A stretch of DNA of 49,041 bases, from the NCBI GenBank assembly GCA_900544105.1, contig UQUC01000006.1, positions 1 to 49,041 on the forward strand. Direction: 5' to 3'. Positions 1 to 7,584 of this stretch are shown here, piece after piece. The stretch comes from an uncultured Oscillibacter sp. (lineage in GTDB: Bacteria > Bacillota > Clostridia > Oscillospirales > Oscillospiraceae). Position numbers and translations under genes: made by a program. The notes beneath the pieces were generated by a model that saw only the letters and a list, made by a program, of their open reading frames with translations, was not told the origin of the DNA and ran no database searches. Each line of letters opens with the position of its first letter. Within the stretch, counting starts at the first letter, position 1.

Positions 1-62
1 GTTGGTAGAGCAACTGACTCTTAATCAGTGGGTCCCCGGTTCGAGTCCGTGAAGGCGCACCA
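1..62 (+). tRNA. tRNA-Lys (CTT anticodon), 5' end cut by window
   Basis: The window opens inside the D arm of a tRNA. The anticodon loop around 20-27 reads CTCTTAA, giving anticodon CTT (Lys, codon AAG). A T loop of the form TTCGAGT follows, and the gene ends with an encoded CCA at 60-62. The acceptor 5' strand lies before base 1. One base separates it from the next tRNA, so both are probably processed from one transcript. Confidence 0.9.
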
Positions 63-63
63 T

Positions 64-138
64 GGCCCGTTGGTCAAGTGGTTAAGACAGCGGCCTCTCA
101 CGCCGTTAACATCGGTTCGAATCCGGTACGGGTCACCA
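64..138 (+). tRNA. tRNA-Glu (CTC anticodon)
   Basis: Acceptor strands 64-70 and 128-134 pair over seven positions with one G-T wobble. The anticodon loop CTCTCAC gives CTC (Glu, codon GAG), the T loop is TTCGAAT, and CCA is encoded at 136-138. It lies one base after tRNA-Lys. Confidence 0.93.
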
Positions 139-151
139 CTTCAAAAGTGTC

Positions 152-180
152 TTGACAAAAGGCGCGAAGGACAATATAAT
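152..180 (+). promoter_or_regulatory. Consensus sigma-A promoter for 5S rRNA
   Basis: TTGACA at 152-157 and TATAAT at 175-180 are both perfect consensus hexamers with a 17-bp spacer. Transcription should start near 187, about 29 nt before the 5S gene. The 5S therefore has its own promoter and need not depend on the upstream tRNA transcript. Confidence 0.9.
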
Positions 181-215
181 ATAGATTGTTTTCAGGCGAT
201 GCCTGATGACATATA

Positions 216-330
<115 letters not shown>

Positions 331-332
331 AC

Positions 333-363
333 AAAGCGACGGTCTTTTGACCGTCGCTTTTTT
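333..363 (+). terminator. Rho-independent terminator after 5S rRNA
   Basis: A 12-bp perfect stem (333-344 with 349-360) with a TTTT loop, followed by a T run. It directly follows the 5S gene. Confidence 0.92.
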
Positions 364-502
364 GCCCCTTTTGGGGAATAACGGACTTTTTCAAAGAAAA
401 TGATAGCGATAAACTTATGTAAACTCCCAAAATCTTCTGGAAATTTTTCGCGCAGTGTGGTATCATAAATTTACTTATGAAATTTTGCGAGGAAGTGATG
501 TT

Positions 503-1339
503 ATGTCGCTGTTACATTCCATTTTGTTGGGCCTGGTTCAAGGCGTGGCAGAGTTTTTGCCAATTTCCAGCTCCGGACATCTGGCAATCGTAGAGCAGAT
601 ATTAGGTGTGAAGGGCGCTGCGGAGGTGCCTGGATTTTTTGACGTTCTGCTGCATTTGGGCACGTTGGCGGCGGTCTTTGTGGCTTACTGGCCGGAAATC
701 TGGGAGATGATCCAGGAGTTTTTCCGGGGGATCAGTGATCTGATCCATGGCACAACGCCCACCCCGGTGCCTCCGGCGCGGAGGATGATCCTGTTGGTGA
801 TCGTGGGTACACTGCCCTTGTTCGCAATTTTGAGAATCAAGGATTGGATCGAGAGCCTGAGCGGTAATCTGTATGTAGTAGGCGGTGCGCTGATCGTGAC
901 AGGCTGCCTGCTGTTCGCTTCGGACCGGGTGCAAAAGGGACGCAAAAATGAACACAGTGCCCGGATGACCGATGTGCTGATCGTAGGTGCTGCGCAGGCG
1001 CTGGCTACCTGCCCGGGACTGTCCCGCTCCGGTACAACGATCTCCGTGGGCTGCTTCCTTGGCTTTGAGCGGAAATTTGCGGTCCGCTATTCCTTCATCA
1101 TGTCGATCCCTGCTGTTTTGGGTGCGAACATTCTGAGTCTGAAGGACGCACTGGGGGGAGAGGTCATCTGGAAAGATGTACCGGTGTACCTGATGGGTGT
1201 TCTGGTGGCGGCTGTTGTGGGATATGCCTGCATCCGGCTGCTGAAGATGATTGCGGCAAAGGGAAAATTCGGAGCCTTTGCCTATTATTGCTGGGCAGTG
1301 GGTCTGCTGACTGTGATCTTGACGCTGGTCAGAGGCTGA
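503..1339 (+). CDS. uppP: Undecaprenyl-diphosphatase UppP (BacA family)
   Basis: Integral membrane enzyme that dephosphorylates undecaprenyl diphosphate to recycle the lipid carrier of cell-wall synthesis; the family also gives bacitracin tolerance. 278 aa, close to the usual length, with many hydrophobic segments. Both family signatures are visible: GVAEFLPISSSGHL at residues 14-27 and CPGLSRSGTTI at about 170-180. The first acidic position of the E.coli-type signature is Gln here, as I recall for many Firmicutes homologues. The ATG at 503 was chosen over an upstream in-frame ATG at 455 because a GAGG-type SD precedes it and the conserved N terminus begins there. The last 65 bp of the family-like coding sequence occur again at 1488-1552 behind an inserted 158-nt segment, so the present stop codon comes from that insertion. 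Confidence 0.95.
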   Translation: MSLLHSILLGLVQGVAEFLPISSSGHLAIVEQILGVKGAAEVPGFFDVLLHLGTLAAVFVAYWPEIWEMIQEFFRGISDLIHGTTPTPVPPARRMILLVIVGTLPLFAILRIKDWIESLSGNLYVVGGALIVTGCLLFASDRVQKGRKNEHSARMTDVLIVGAAQALATCPGLSRSGTTISVGCFLGFERKFAVRYSFIMSIPAVLGANILSLKDALGGEVIWKDVPVYLMGVLVAAVVGYACIRLLKMIAAKGKFGAFAYYCWAVGLLTVILTLVRG

Positions 1340-1487
1340 GCGAATTTTCCCTGATGCGCTCTGCGCGTTCGCTGCGTTTGCGGCGCCAAGCGTTCTGCAG
1401 GAAGCAGAACCTTGAAATGGCCGGGCTTTGCCTGGACATTTGAATTCAATGACGGGGCCCCACAAAATTCTTGATTTTGCGGGGAGT
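1330..1487 (+). mobile_element. 158-nt structured repeat element, copy A
   Basis: Segment between the two copies of the uppP tail. It supplies the last residues and stop of uppP, then contains five hairpins: 1356-1366, 1370-1385, 1393-1409, 1415-1441 and 1458-1484. It aligns with 22584-22741, sharing CCTTGAAAT at the same offset, a GGGGCCCC-type start to the last hairpin and the same hairpin spacing. The arms differ between copies by compensatory changes. There is no open reading frame of note. Strand is given as that of the host gene. I do not recognise a named family. Boundaries are set by where the flanking duplication stops and may be off by a few bases. Confidence 0.75.
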
Positions 1488-1552
1488 AAATTCGGAGCCT
1501 TTGCTTATTACTGCTGGGCGGTGGGTCTGCTGACTGTGATCTTGACGTTGGT
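1488..1552 (+). repeat. Duplicated uppP 3' end (second copy of 1265-1329)
   Basis: 65-bp near copy of uppP bases 1265-1329, 223 bp downstream of the original. In the uppP reading frame the few differences fall at synonymous codon positions (GCC/GCT, TAT/TAC, GCA/GCG, CTG/TTG). The copy runs on to its own stop at 1560-1562 with a slightly different C terminus (Gly-Ala instead of Arg-Gly). It has no start codon or ribosome site and is presumably the original gene end. Confidence 0.9.
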
Positions 1553-1625
1553 TGGGGCGTAATGCCGTATTCGGTGGGTCGATTCGGCACACCCATTGAT
1601 TTTTCAATATGCGGAGGGTTTGATC

Positions 1626-4289
1626 GTGGCTTCCACATCACAGAAGAAAACAACAAAAAAAACAAGTGGCAAATCCAGCAGCCGGACTGCCGCTAAAAAG
1701 CCACAGCCCCGGCCCATTCGCCGGGAGGTGGGTGGTGTGGTATGTCTGGTCCTGGCGCTGTGCGTATTTGTCAGCTATTTTGGAATCAGCGCGATCTTCA
1801 TTGATTGGCTGGCTGTTCTCATCAAGGGCCTGCTGGGGTATGGCTACTGGCTGTTTGGACCGGCGCTGGTGCTGGCCGGCTGTATTTTGCTGTTCCATCA
1901 TGGACGGCCTGTGACTCTGCGGGTGACCAGTGCGCTACTGCTGCCGGTACTGCTGGGGACGTTGTGTCATATGCTGCTGGTGAAGGAGGCTTATGCCTCA
2001 TCTATCGGGATCATCCCGGCCATGTGGAAGGATGGCGTAGCTTTGAGATGTGGCGGCGTGATCTCCGGCGCTTTGGGCCAGGGGTCCGTGGCGGTATTTT
2101 CCAAAATTGCGTCAATAATCATTTTTACAGTGCTGTTTGTGGTGTTGCTGATGGTGGCGCTGCGGCTTACCGTGGGGGCCTTGATCGAGAAGCACCGGGA
2201 GCGGCCCAAGTACGAGGAGGAGCCGGAACCGGAGAAGCCTGTCAGAGAGCCGAAGCGGTCACGGGAGACCGTTGCCGCTATCCCGGCGGAAAGCGCCCGG
2301 TCCCGGATCGATATTCCAGTGGACGATCCTGTGAACGTTCCTGCACCCAAACCGGAAAAGACCGGCTTTACCGGCTTTTTCCGGCATAAGTCCGATAAGC
2401 AGAAAACTCCGGCGCAGGTGGTGGCACAGTCCGGGACTGCAGAACCGGTGGTCAGCGTGATGGAGGACGAAGGCGACCCCTTTGCCAATGCGCGGGCCCA
2501 TTCGTCTCCCGCACCGGCTCCGGTGCCCATCGGCCAACAGCCCCCAGTCAAGGCCATCCCCACCATGGAGCCAGTGGTGGTATCCACCCCGGCGGAGCAA
2601 CCGGAGAATGCCCAGGCTCCTGTTGCAGTAAATCCCCCTGCGCAGGGCACGGCGTCTGCTGCCGCGCCTGCTGTGCAGGAGCCGCTGACCAAAAAGGCGG
2701 CGGCCCAGGCCGTAGCTGCGGAGACAGCTGCGGTTACGGCGGAAATCGCCGAAAATATGGCGGGGAGCGAGGCGGAATACCGCTACCCGCCGGTGAGTTT
2801 GCTGCATGAAAACGGCGGGGAGAACCACATGGCTGCCGGGGCGGAGCTGCGGAACAATTCCCGCCGCCTTGCGGAGACCTTGGCCAGCTTCGGCGTGGAC
2901 GCCAAGGCAGGCGACGTGATCCACGGGCCGTCGGTCACCCGGTATGAGTTTACCTTGGATCAGGGGGTAAAGCTCTCCAAGATCACTAATTTGCAGGACG
3001 ACATCGCCTTGGCGCTGGGCGCCAGCGGCGTTCGTATTGCCGCCGTGCCGAATAAAATCTCTGTGGTGGGTATTGAGGTGCCTAACAAGACGGTGACGCC
3101 GGTGCTGATCCGGGATGTGATCGAATCCCGTGACTTTATGGAGCATCCCTCCAAGACGGCCTTCGCCTTGGGGCGGGATATCGGCGGGCGGAATATCATC
3201 GGTAATATTGAAAAACTGCCCCATGTGCTGATCGCCGGTACCACCGGCTCCGGTAAGTCCGTGTGCACCAACTCCCTCATCATCAGTCTGCTGTATAAGT
3301 CTACACCGGACGAAGTGCGCTTTATCATGGTGGACCCGAAAATGGTGGAGCTGGCCCCCTATAACGGCATCCCCCACCTGTTGATCCCGGTGGTGACAGA
3401 TCCGAAAAAGGCAGCGGGTGCTTTGCAGTGGGCCGTGTTTGAGATGATGAAGCGCTACAAGACCTTCTCGGAAAACGGCGTGAAGAAGCTGGAGGAGTAC
3501 AACAAGCTGGCCGCCGTCAGAGAGGACTTGGAAAAGATGCCCAGCGTAGTGGTGGTCATTGACGAGCTGGCGGACCTGATGCTGGTGGCAGCGAAGGAGG
3601 TGGAGGAATCCATCTGTCGTGTGGCCCAGATGGGCCGTGCCGCCGGTGTGCATCTGGTGATCGCCACTCAGCGGCCCTCCGCTGACGTCATTACCGGCCT
3701 GATGAAGGCCAATATCCCCAGCCGGATCGCTTTTGCGGTGGCCTCCTCTCTGGAATCCCGGATCATTCTGGACACCACCGGTGCGGAAAAGCTGGTGGGT
3801 AAGGGCGATATGCTTTACGCCCCGCTGGGTGAGGGAAAACCCACCCGTGTTCAGGGCTGTTTCATCTCTCCGGAGGAGATCGAGGACGTGGTGTCCTATG
3901 TGAAGGAAAGCGGCGAGGCCAACTACTCTCAGGAGGTCATTGCCCAGATCGAGCAGTCTGTCCAGGAGAAGGAGAATAAGGGCGGCAAGGGCGCGTCCGC
4001 TGCCGCCGATACGGAAAGCAGCGACGAGGACGAGCTGCTGCCCGCCGCTGTGGATGTGGTGCTGGAAACGGGACAGGCCTCTGTGTCTATGTTACAGCGG
4101 CGGCTGAAGCTGGGGTATTCCCGGGCGGCCCGCTTGGTGGACCAGATGGAGGAACGGGGGATCGTGGGGCCCTTTGAAGGCTCCAAGCCCAGACAACTGC
4201 TCATCACCCGCGCCCAGTGGGACGAAATGCAGATGGGGGGCGCTCCGGTAGTTGAGGATGCGCCGCCGTTTGACACAGGCGATGAATAA
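1626..4289 (+). CDS. ftsK: DNA translocase FtsK/SpoIIIE
   Basis: Septal ATP-driven DNA pump that clears chromosomal DNA through the division or sporulation septum. 887 aa. A basic N-terminal tail is followed by about four membrane segments (residues ~35-180), a long Pro/Ala-rich linker (~200-400), the RecA-like motor with Walker A GTTGSGKS near residue 539, and a C-terminal winged-helix gamma domain (~800-870) that reads orienting DNA sites. The GTG at 1626 was chosen because GGAGG at 1613-1617 sits 8 nt upstream; the in-frame ATG at 1596 has no SD. Whether it works as SpoIIIE, FtsK or both cannot be told from sequence. A strong terminator follows. Confidence 0.95.
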   Translation: MASTSQKKTTKKTSGKSSSRTAAKKPQPRPIRREVGGVVCLVLALCVFVSYFGISAIFIDWLAVLIKGLLGYGYWLFGPALVLAGCILLFHHGRPVTLRVTSALLLPVLLGTLCHMLLVKEAYASSIGIIPAMWKDGVALRCGGVISGALGQGSVAVFSKIASIIIFTVLFVVLLMVALRLTVGALIEKHRERPKYEEEPEPEKPVREPKRSRETVAAIPAESARSRIDIPVDDPVNVPAPKPEKTGFTGFFRHKSDKQKTPAQVVAQSGTAEPVVSVMEDEGDPFANARAHSSPAPAPVPIGQQPPVKAIPTMEPVVVSTPAEQPENAQAPVAVNPPAQGTASAAAPAVQEPLTKKAAAQAVAAETAAVTAEIAENMAGSEAEYRYPPVSLLHENGGENHMAAGAELRNNSRRLAETLASFGVDAKAGDVIHGPSVTRYEFTLDQGVKLSKITNLQDDIALALGASGVRIAAVPNKISVVGIEVPNKTVTPVLIRDVIESRDFMEHPSKTAFALGRDIGGRNIIGNIEKLPHVLIAGTTGSGKSVCTNSLIISLLYKSTPDEVRFIMVDPKMVELAPYNGIPHLLIPVVTDPKKAAGALQWAVFEMMKRYKTFSENGVKKLEEYNKLAAVREDLEKMPSVVVVIDELADLMLVAAKEVEESICRVAQMGRAAGVHLVIATQRPSADVITGLMKANIPSRIAFAVASSLESRIILDTTGAEKLVGKGDMLYAPLGEGKPTRVQGCFISPEEIEDVVSYVKESGEANYSQEVIAQIEQSVQEKENKGGKGASAAADTESSDEDELLPAAVDVVLETGQASVSMLQRRLKLGYSRAARLVDQMEERGIVGPFEGSKPRQLLITRAQWDEMQMGGAPVVEDAPPFDTGDE

Positions 4290-4290
4290 C

Positions 4291-4323
4291 AAAGGCGGCG
4301 GGAATTCCCGCCGCCTTTTGTTT
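4291..4323 (+). terminator. Terminator after ftsK/spoIIIE
   Basis: GC-rich inverted repeat, AAAGGCGGCGGGAA paired with TTCCCGCCGCCTTT, followed by a T-rich stretch, starting two bases after the stop codon. Confidence 0.9.
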
Positions 4324-4346
4324 GAAAATTAACAGGCTTTTTCCAC

Positions 4347-4374
4347 TTGACAAATGTCAGAAAGTGTCTATAAT
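4347..4374 (+). promoter_or_regulatory. Sigma-A promoter of the T-box leader
   Basis: TTGACA at 4347-4352 and TATAAT at 4369-4374 with a 16-bp spacer. The start would be near 4381, giving a leader of about 260 nt before the aminotransferase gene. Confidence 0.88.
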
Positions 4375-4380
4375 GAATTT

Positions 4381-4617
4381 CAAATCGACAAAAGCCATGA
4401 CAAAGTCAGCCGTTTCAGACCAACCTTCAGCGAGGGGGGACAGTGCAAGCCCCCGGTCAGGAGAGATGGTACGCCGCTTTGGAGCAGCCCGCGAGGAGCG
4501 GGACGACCCATCCCCGTTACAGGATGACATGAGATACCCGTGCAGCGCGCGTGCGGGTAGATCAGGGTGGTACCGTGAAGTTTTTTCGCCCCTGACAGGA
4601 GTCAGGGGCGATTTTTA
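4381..4617 (+). promoter_or_regulatory. T-box riboswitch leader
   Basis: The T-box core AGGGTGGTACCGTG is at 4564-4577, just before a terminator (about 4587-4617: CGCCCCTGAC, short loop, GTCAGGGGCG, then T run). Upstream lie a stem I-like region (~4390-4485) and a stem III-like hairpin CCCGC/GCGGG (~4488-4502). Leaders of this class bind a specific uncharged tRNA and then prevent termination. A GGTAC at 4468-4472 lies where the specifier codon is expected, so UAC (Tyr) is a possible specifier, but I could not fold stem I well enough to be sure. It should switch on the downstream aminotransferase during amino-acid starvation. Confidence 0.88.
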
Positions 4618-4643
4618 TTTTCCATTTTGGAGGAGGATGTTCC

Positions 4644-5846
4644 ATGAAGTTTTCCAGTAAGATCTTGAAGTGTCAGTTATCTCCGGTTCGTAAGTTCAAT
4701 CCCTGCGCAGATCAGGCAGTTGCCGCAGGCCGGACCATTTATCATCTGAATATCGGCCAGCCAGATGTAAAGACCCCGGAGTCCTTCTATCAGGCGGTCC
4801 GGGAGTTCCGGGAGCCGACACTGGAATACGCACCTGCCTCCGGCCTGCCCGCCTATATCGACGCTGTGCGGGGCTATTACGCCAAGCTGGGCGTGAAGCT
4901 GGAACGAGAGGACATTCTGGCCACCTCCGGCGGCGGCGAGGCGCTGGAATTCATCATGGCCTGTATCCTGGACGATGGCGATGAGCTGCTGGTGCCGGAG
5001 CCCTTCTACGCCAACTACAATACCTTTACGTTTATGAGCGGTGGCGTGATCCATCCCATTCCCACCTCCGCTGACAACGGCTACCGGTTCGCGGACCGGG
5101 AACTGATCGAATCCCAGATCAACGAGCGCACCCGGGCAATTCTGGTCACCAACCCCGGCAACCCCACCGGTCTGGTGCTGACCCACGAGGAGATGCGGGT
5201 CATCGCGGACGTGGTCAAGGAGCATGACCTGTTCCTGGTGGCGGACGAGGTGTATCGGGAATTTATCTACGATGACGAGCCTATGGGTACCTTCTGCGAG
5301 ATGGAGGACATCAAGGATCATGTGATCGTGGTGGATTCCATTTCTAAGCGGTTCTCCGCCTGTGGCGCCCGCATTGGTTCCATCATTTCCCGGAACCGGG
5401 AATTTATGGCGGAGGCCATGAAGCTGTGCCAGGGCCGTCTGTGCACTGCCACCCTCGATCAGGCGGGCGCTGCTGCCATGTACGAGCATGTGCAGCCTTC
5501 CTACTTCAAGGAGGTCCGGGACGAGTACAAGAAGCGGCGGGACGCTGTGGTAGAGGAGCTGAACAAGATTCCCGGCACCAAGTTCCATACGCCGGACGGC
5601 GCCTTCTACATGATGGTAACGCTGCCGGTGGACGATGTGGAAAAGCTTCAGTATTTCCTGCTGGAGGAATTTGAGGACAACGGCGACACGGTGATGTACG
5701 CCCCCGGCAGCGGCTTCTATGCCGATCCCGCCGATGGCCGCAGCGAAATCCGGATCGCCTATGTCCACAACTGCGACTATTTGCGCCGGGCCATTCAGCT
5801 TCTGGGCAAGGGCATTGCCGCCTATAACGCAAAACGAGGCGTTTGA
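4644..5846 (+). CDS. PLP-dependent class I/II aminotransferase
   Basis: 400 aa fold-type I aminotransferase using pyridoxal phosphate. The Schiff-base lysine is K235 in the motif SISKRFSACGARIG, and NPGNPTG near residue 170 is the family's substrate/cofactor loop. The start ATG is preceded by GGAGGAGG. Control by a T-box shows that the product serves amino-acid supply; a Tyr-type specifier would point to an aromatic aminotransferase, but the substrate cannot be read from the sequence. The stop overlaps the next start by one base (TGATG), so translation of the next small gene is likely coupled. Confidence 0.92.
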   Translation: MKFSSKILKCQLSPVRKFNPCADQAVAAGRTIYHLNIGQPDVKTPESFYQAVREFREPTLEYAPASGLPAYIDAVRGYYAKLGVKLEREDILATSGGGEALEFIMACILDDGDELLVPEPFYANYNTFTFMSGGVIHPIPTSADNGYRFADRELIESQINERTRAILVTNPGNPTGLVLTHEEMRVIADVVKEHDLFLVADEVYREFIYDDEPMGTFCEMEDIKDHVIVVDSISKRFSACGARIGSIISRNREFMAEAMKLCQGRLCTATLDQAGAAAMYEHVQPSYFKEVRDEYKKRRDAVVEELNKIPGTKFHTPDGAFYMMVTLPVDDVEKLQYFLLEEFEDNGDTVMYAPGSGFYADPADGRSEIRIAYVHNCDYLRRAIQLLGKGIAAYNAKRGV

Positions 5847-6142
5847 TGCTGCGGCATATCGTGATGTGGAAATTCCGCCCCGGCACGGAGGCGGAGCGGG
5901 ACCTCTTCCTCACCGGCTTGCAGGGGCTTTACGGAGCCATCCCAGAGCTGAAAAGCTGTCAGGTCCTGCGGGGTATAGAGGGCAGCGACTATGACGCTGT
6001 GCTGATTTCGGAATTTGCGGACCGGGCGGCGCTGGAGACCTATAAGAATGATCCCCGACACAAAGCGGTTTCCGCTCTGTGCAAGTCTATCCGGACGGAC
6101 CGGGCGGCGGTGGATTGCCTGCTGCCGGATCCGGAGAAATAA
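5846..6142 (+). CDS. Dabb (stress-responsive A/B barrel) domain protein
   Basis: 98 aa, the size of a single Dabb ferredoxin-like barrel that usually forms dimers. It opens with the characteristic LRHIVMWKF and carries the family's central YDAVLISEFADRAALETY segment. The function of family members is poorly defined. The ATG overlaps the preceding stop, with GAGG at 5836-5839 as SD; a TTG at 5843 is an alternative start. It sits in the T-box transcript, so it is probably co-regulated with the aminotransferase. Confidence 0.85.
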   Translation: MLRHIVMWKFRPGTEAERDLFLTGLQGLYGAIPELKSCQVLRGIEGSDYDAVLISEFADRAALETYKNDPRHKAVSALCKSIRTDRAAVDCLLPDPEK

Positions 6143-6206
6143 GGAAAAAGCGCCGGAGGGCTGTACAGACGGCGGAACACAAGCTGAAAACAGGGAGGAT
6201 ACGGCA

Positions 6207-6659
6207 ATGGCCGTTTATACGGAAACAAAAACCTACCACACCAAGGCCCACATGGGCATGATCGACGTCACGGAGGACTTCCGTCATGCGGTGGAAGAGG
6301 CCGCCCGGCAGAAGAATATCCGGAACGGCACGATCACCGGTTTTACCACCGGCGGCGTGGCGGCGCTGACCACGCTGGAATTTGAGCCGGGACTGGTGGG
6401 GCATGATCTGAAGGCTGCACTGGATGTGTTTTCCCCTTACCGGGACGAAAAAGGCCGCGTGATCCACTATCAGCACCACGATACCTGGCATGATGACAAC
6501 GGTTCCTCCCACATCAAGGCGCTGCTGCTGTCCCCCTTCATCACGGTGCCCATTGTGGCGGGACGAATGACGCTGGGACCCTGGCAGAATTTGACCTTGG
6601 TGGAGTGCGACACCCGGGACCGGGTGCGGGACATCGTGTTTCAGATCATGGGAGAGTAA
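6207..6659 (+). CDS. YjbQ/UPF0047 family protein
   Basis: 150 aa, full length for the family. The signatures NGTITGFTTGG, the histidine cluster HYQHHDTWHDDN and the C-terminal LGPWQNLTLVECD are all visible; the histidines form the presumed metal site. Some members have been reported to have weak thiamine-phosphate synthase activity; the physiological role is unsettled. The start ATG has GGGAGG 8 nt upstream. It is the last gene before a terminator at 6693-6726. Confidence 0.9.
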   Translation: MAVYTETKTYHTKAHMGMIDVTEDFRHAVEEAARQKNIRNGTITGFTTGGVAALTTLEFEPGLVGHDLKAALDVFSPYRDEKGRVIHYQHHDTWHDDNGSSHIKALLLSPFITVPIVAGRMTLGPWQNLTLVECDTRDRVRDIVFQIMGE

Positions 6660-6692
6660 ACAAAAAGCGGAACGGCTCAGAACGCATCAGCA

Positions 6693-6726
6693 AGAAAGTC
6701 TCGGCTTACCGGGGCTTTCTTTTTTG
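6693..6726 (+). terminator. Terminator after the yjbQ-like gene
   Basis: AGAAAGTCTCGG pairs with CCGGGGCTTTCT around a CTTA loop, with wobble pairs, followed by TTTTTT. Confidence 0.85.
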
Positions 6727-6765
6727 GGAAAAGCAGGTATAATAACAGAGAAAGGACGTGGTTCT

Positions 6766-7236
6766 GTGCTGCAATCCACCTTGTGCTATCTGGAGCAGGG
6801 GGACGAATACCTGATGCTCCATCGGGTGAAAAAGGAACATGACGCCAACCGGGATAAGTGGATCGGCATTGGTGGCAAGTTTGAGGACAAAGAAAGCCCG
6901 GAGGACTGTCTGCTGCGGGAATGCCGGGAGGAGACAGGCCTGACCCTGACAGACTACCGCTACCGGGGACTGGTGACCTTTGTGAATACGGAGTGGCCCA
7001 CGGAGCATATGCACCTGTTCACTGCTACCGGTTGGACCGGAGAACCTCACGTCTGCGACGAGGGGGATCTGGCGTGGATCAAAAAGGCGGAGCTGTTAGC
7101 CTTGCCCATGTGGGAGGGAGATAAAATCTTTCTGCGGCTGCTGGACTCCGACGAACCGTTTTTCTCCCTGAAATTGTGTTACGATGGGGATCGGCTGGAA
7201 AGCGCGGTCCTGAACGGGAAGCAGGTGGAACTGTGA
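6766..7236 (+). CDS. NUDIX hydrolase (MutT/8-oxo-dGTPase-like)
   Basis: 156 aa. The Nudix box is complete at about residues 36-58 (GKFEDKE, seven residues, RECREETGL), so the Mg-dependent pyrophosphohydrolase site is intact. The N terminus (LQSTLCYLEQ) and overall layout resemble MutT/YtkD-like proteins that sanitise oxidised nucleotides; the substrate is inferred. The GTG start at 6766 was chosen because AAAGGA lies 9 nt upstream and the family's first strand begins there; an upstream TTG (6724) would start inside the terminator tail. The stop overlaps the next GTG (GTGA). Confidence 0.88.
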   Translation: MLQSTLCYLEQGDEYLMLHRVKKEHDANRDKWIGIGGKFEDKESPEDCLLRECREETGLTLTDYRYRGLVTFVNTEWPTEHMHLFTATGWTGEPHVCDEGDLAWIKKAELLALPMWEGDKIFLRLLDSDEPFFSLKLCYDGDRLESAVLNGKQVEL

Positions 7237-7583
7237 AAAAGGTATTGCTGTTTGGGTTTGAAACGTTGCCGGAGATCTTAACGGTGGCGGAAATCGTTCA
7301 GCAGGCTGGCGGAGAGGCCGTGCCGGTGGCGAAGGAGAACTGCGGCTTAACGCTGGAAGCCTTGGCCCGGGGAAAGACCGGCGGAGAGACTGGTATGCCC
7401 ATCGGCGGGAAGATGCTGGTGTTCTGCGGACTGGAGCGGGAGTTGGACGGTCTGCTGGCGGCGCTGCGGCAGGCCGGGGTCATGTGCCTGAAGGCGGTGT
7501 TGACGCCGAACAACCGGAACTGGACACCGGGACGGCTTTACCGGGAGCTTCAGCGGGAACACCGGGCTATGGGGAGGGGATAG
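7233..7583 (+). CDS. DUF3783 domain protein
   Basis: 116 aa. The C-terminal half matches the DUF3783 pattern: a MLVFCGLE strand, a helix, then KAVLTPNNRNWTPGRLYREL with the conserved Trp and a basic end. The N-terminal half is a small alpha/beta region (KKVLLFGFE). Function is unknown; such proteins often sit beside nucleotide-metabolism genes, as here. The GTG start overlaps the Nudix stop by three bases, indicating translational coupling. Confidence 0.8.
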   Translation: MKKVLLFGFETLPEILTVAEIVQQAGGEAVPVAKENCGLTLEALARGKTGGETGMPIGGKMLVFCGLERELDGLLAALRQAGVMCLKAVLTPNNRNWTPGRLYRELQREHRAMGRG

Positions 7584-7584
7584 A

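Noticed and set aside
602..1465. Long open frame on the minus strand opposite uppP
   Set aside because: It lies fully opposite a well supported gene, has a low-complexity His/Gln-rich translation and no SD; it mirrors the codon bias of uppP.
2259..3653. 464-residue frame opposite ftsK/spoIIIE
   Set aside because: Antisense shadow of a strongly conserved gene; the translation is rich in His/Gly/Leu without domains.
4322..4660. Frame across the T-box leader
   Set aside because: It covers the promoter, T-box and terminator; there is no SD and the translation is not protein-like.
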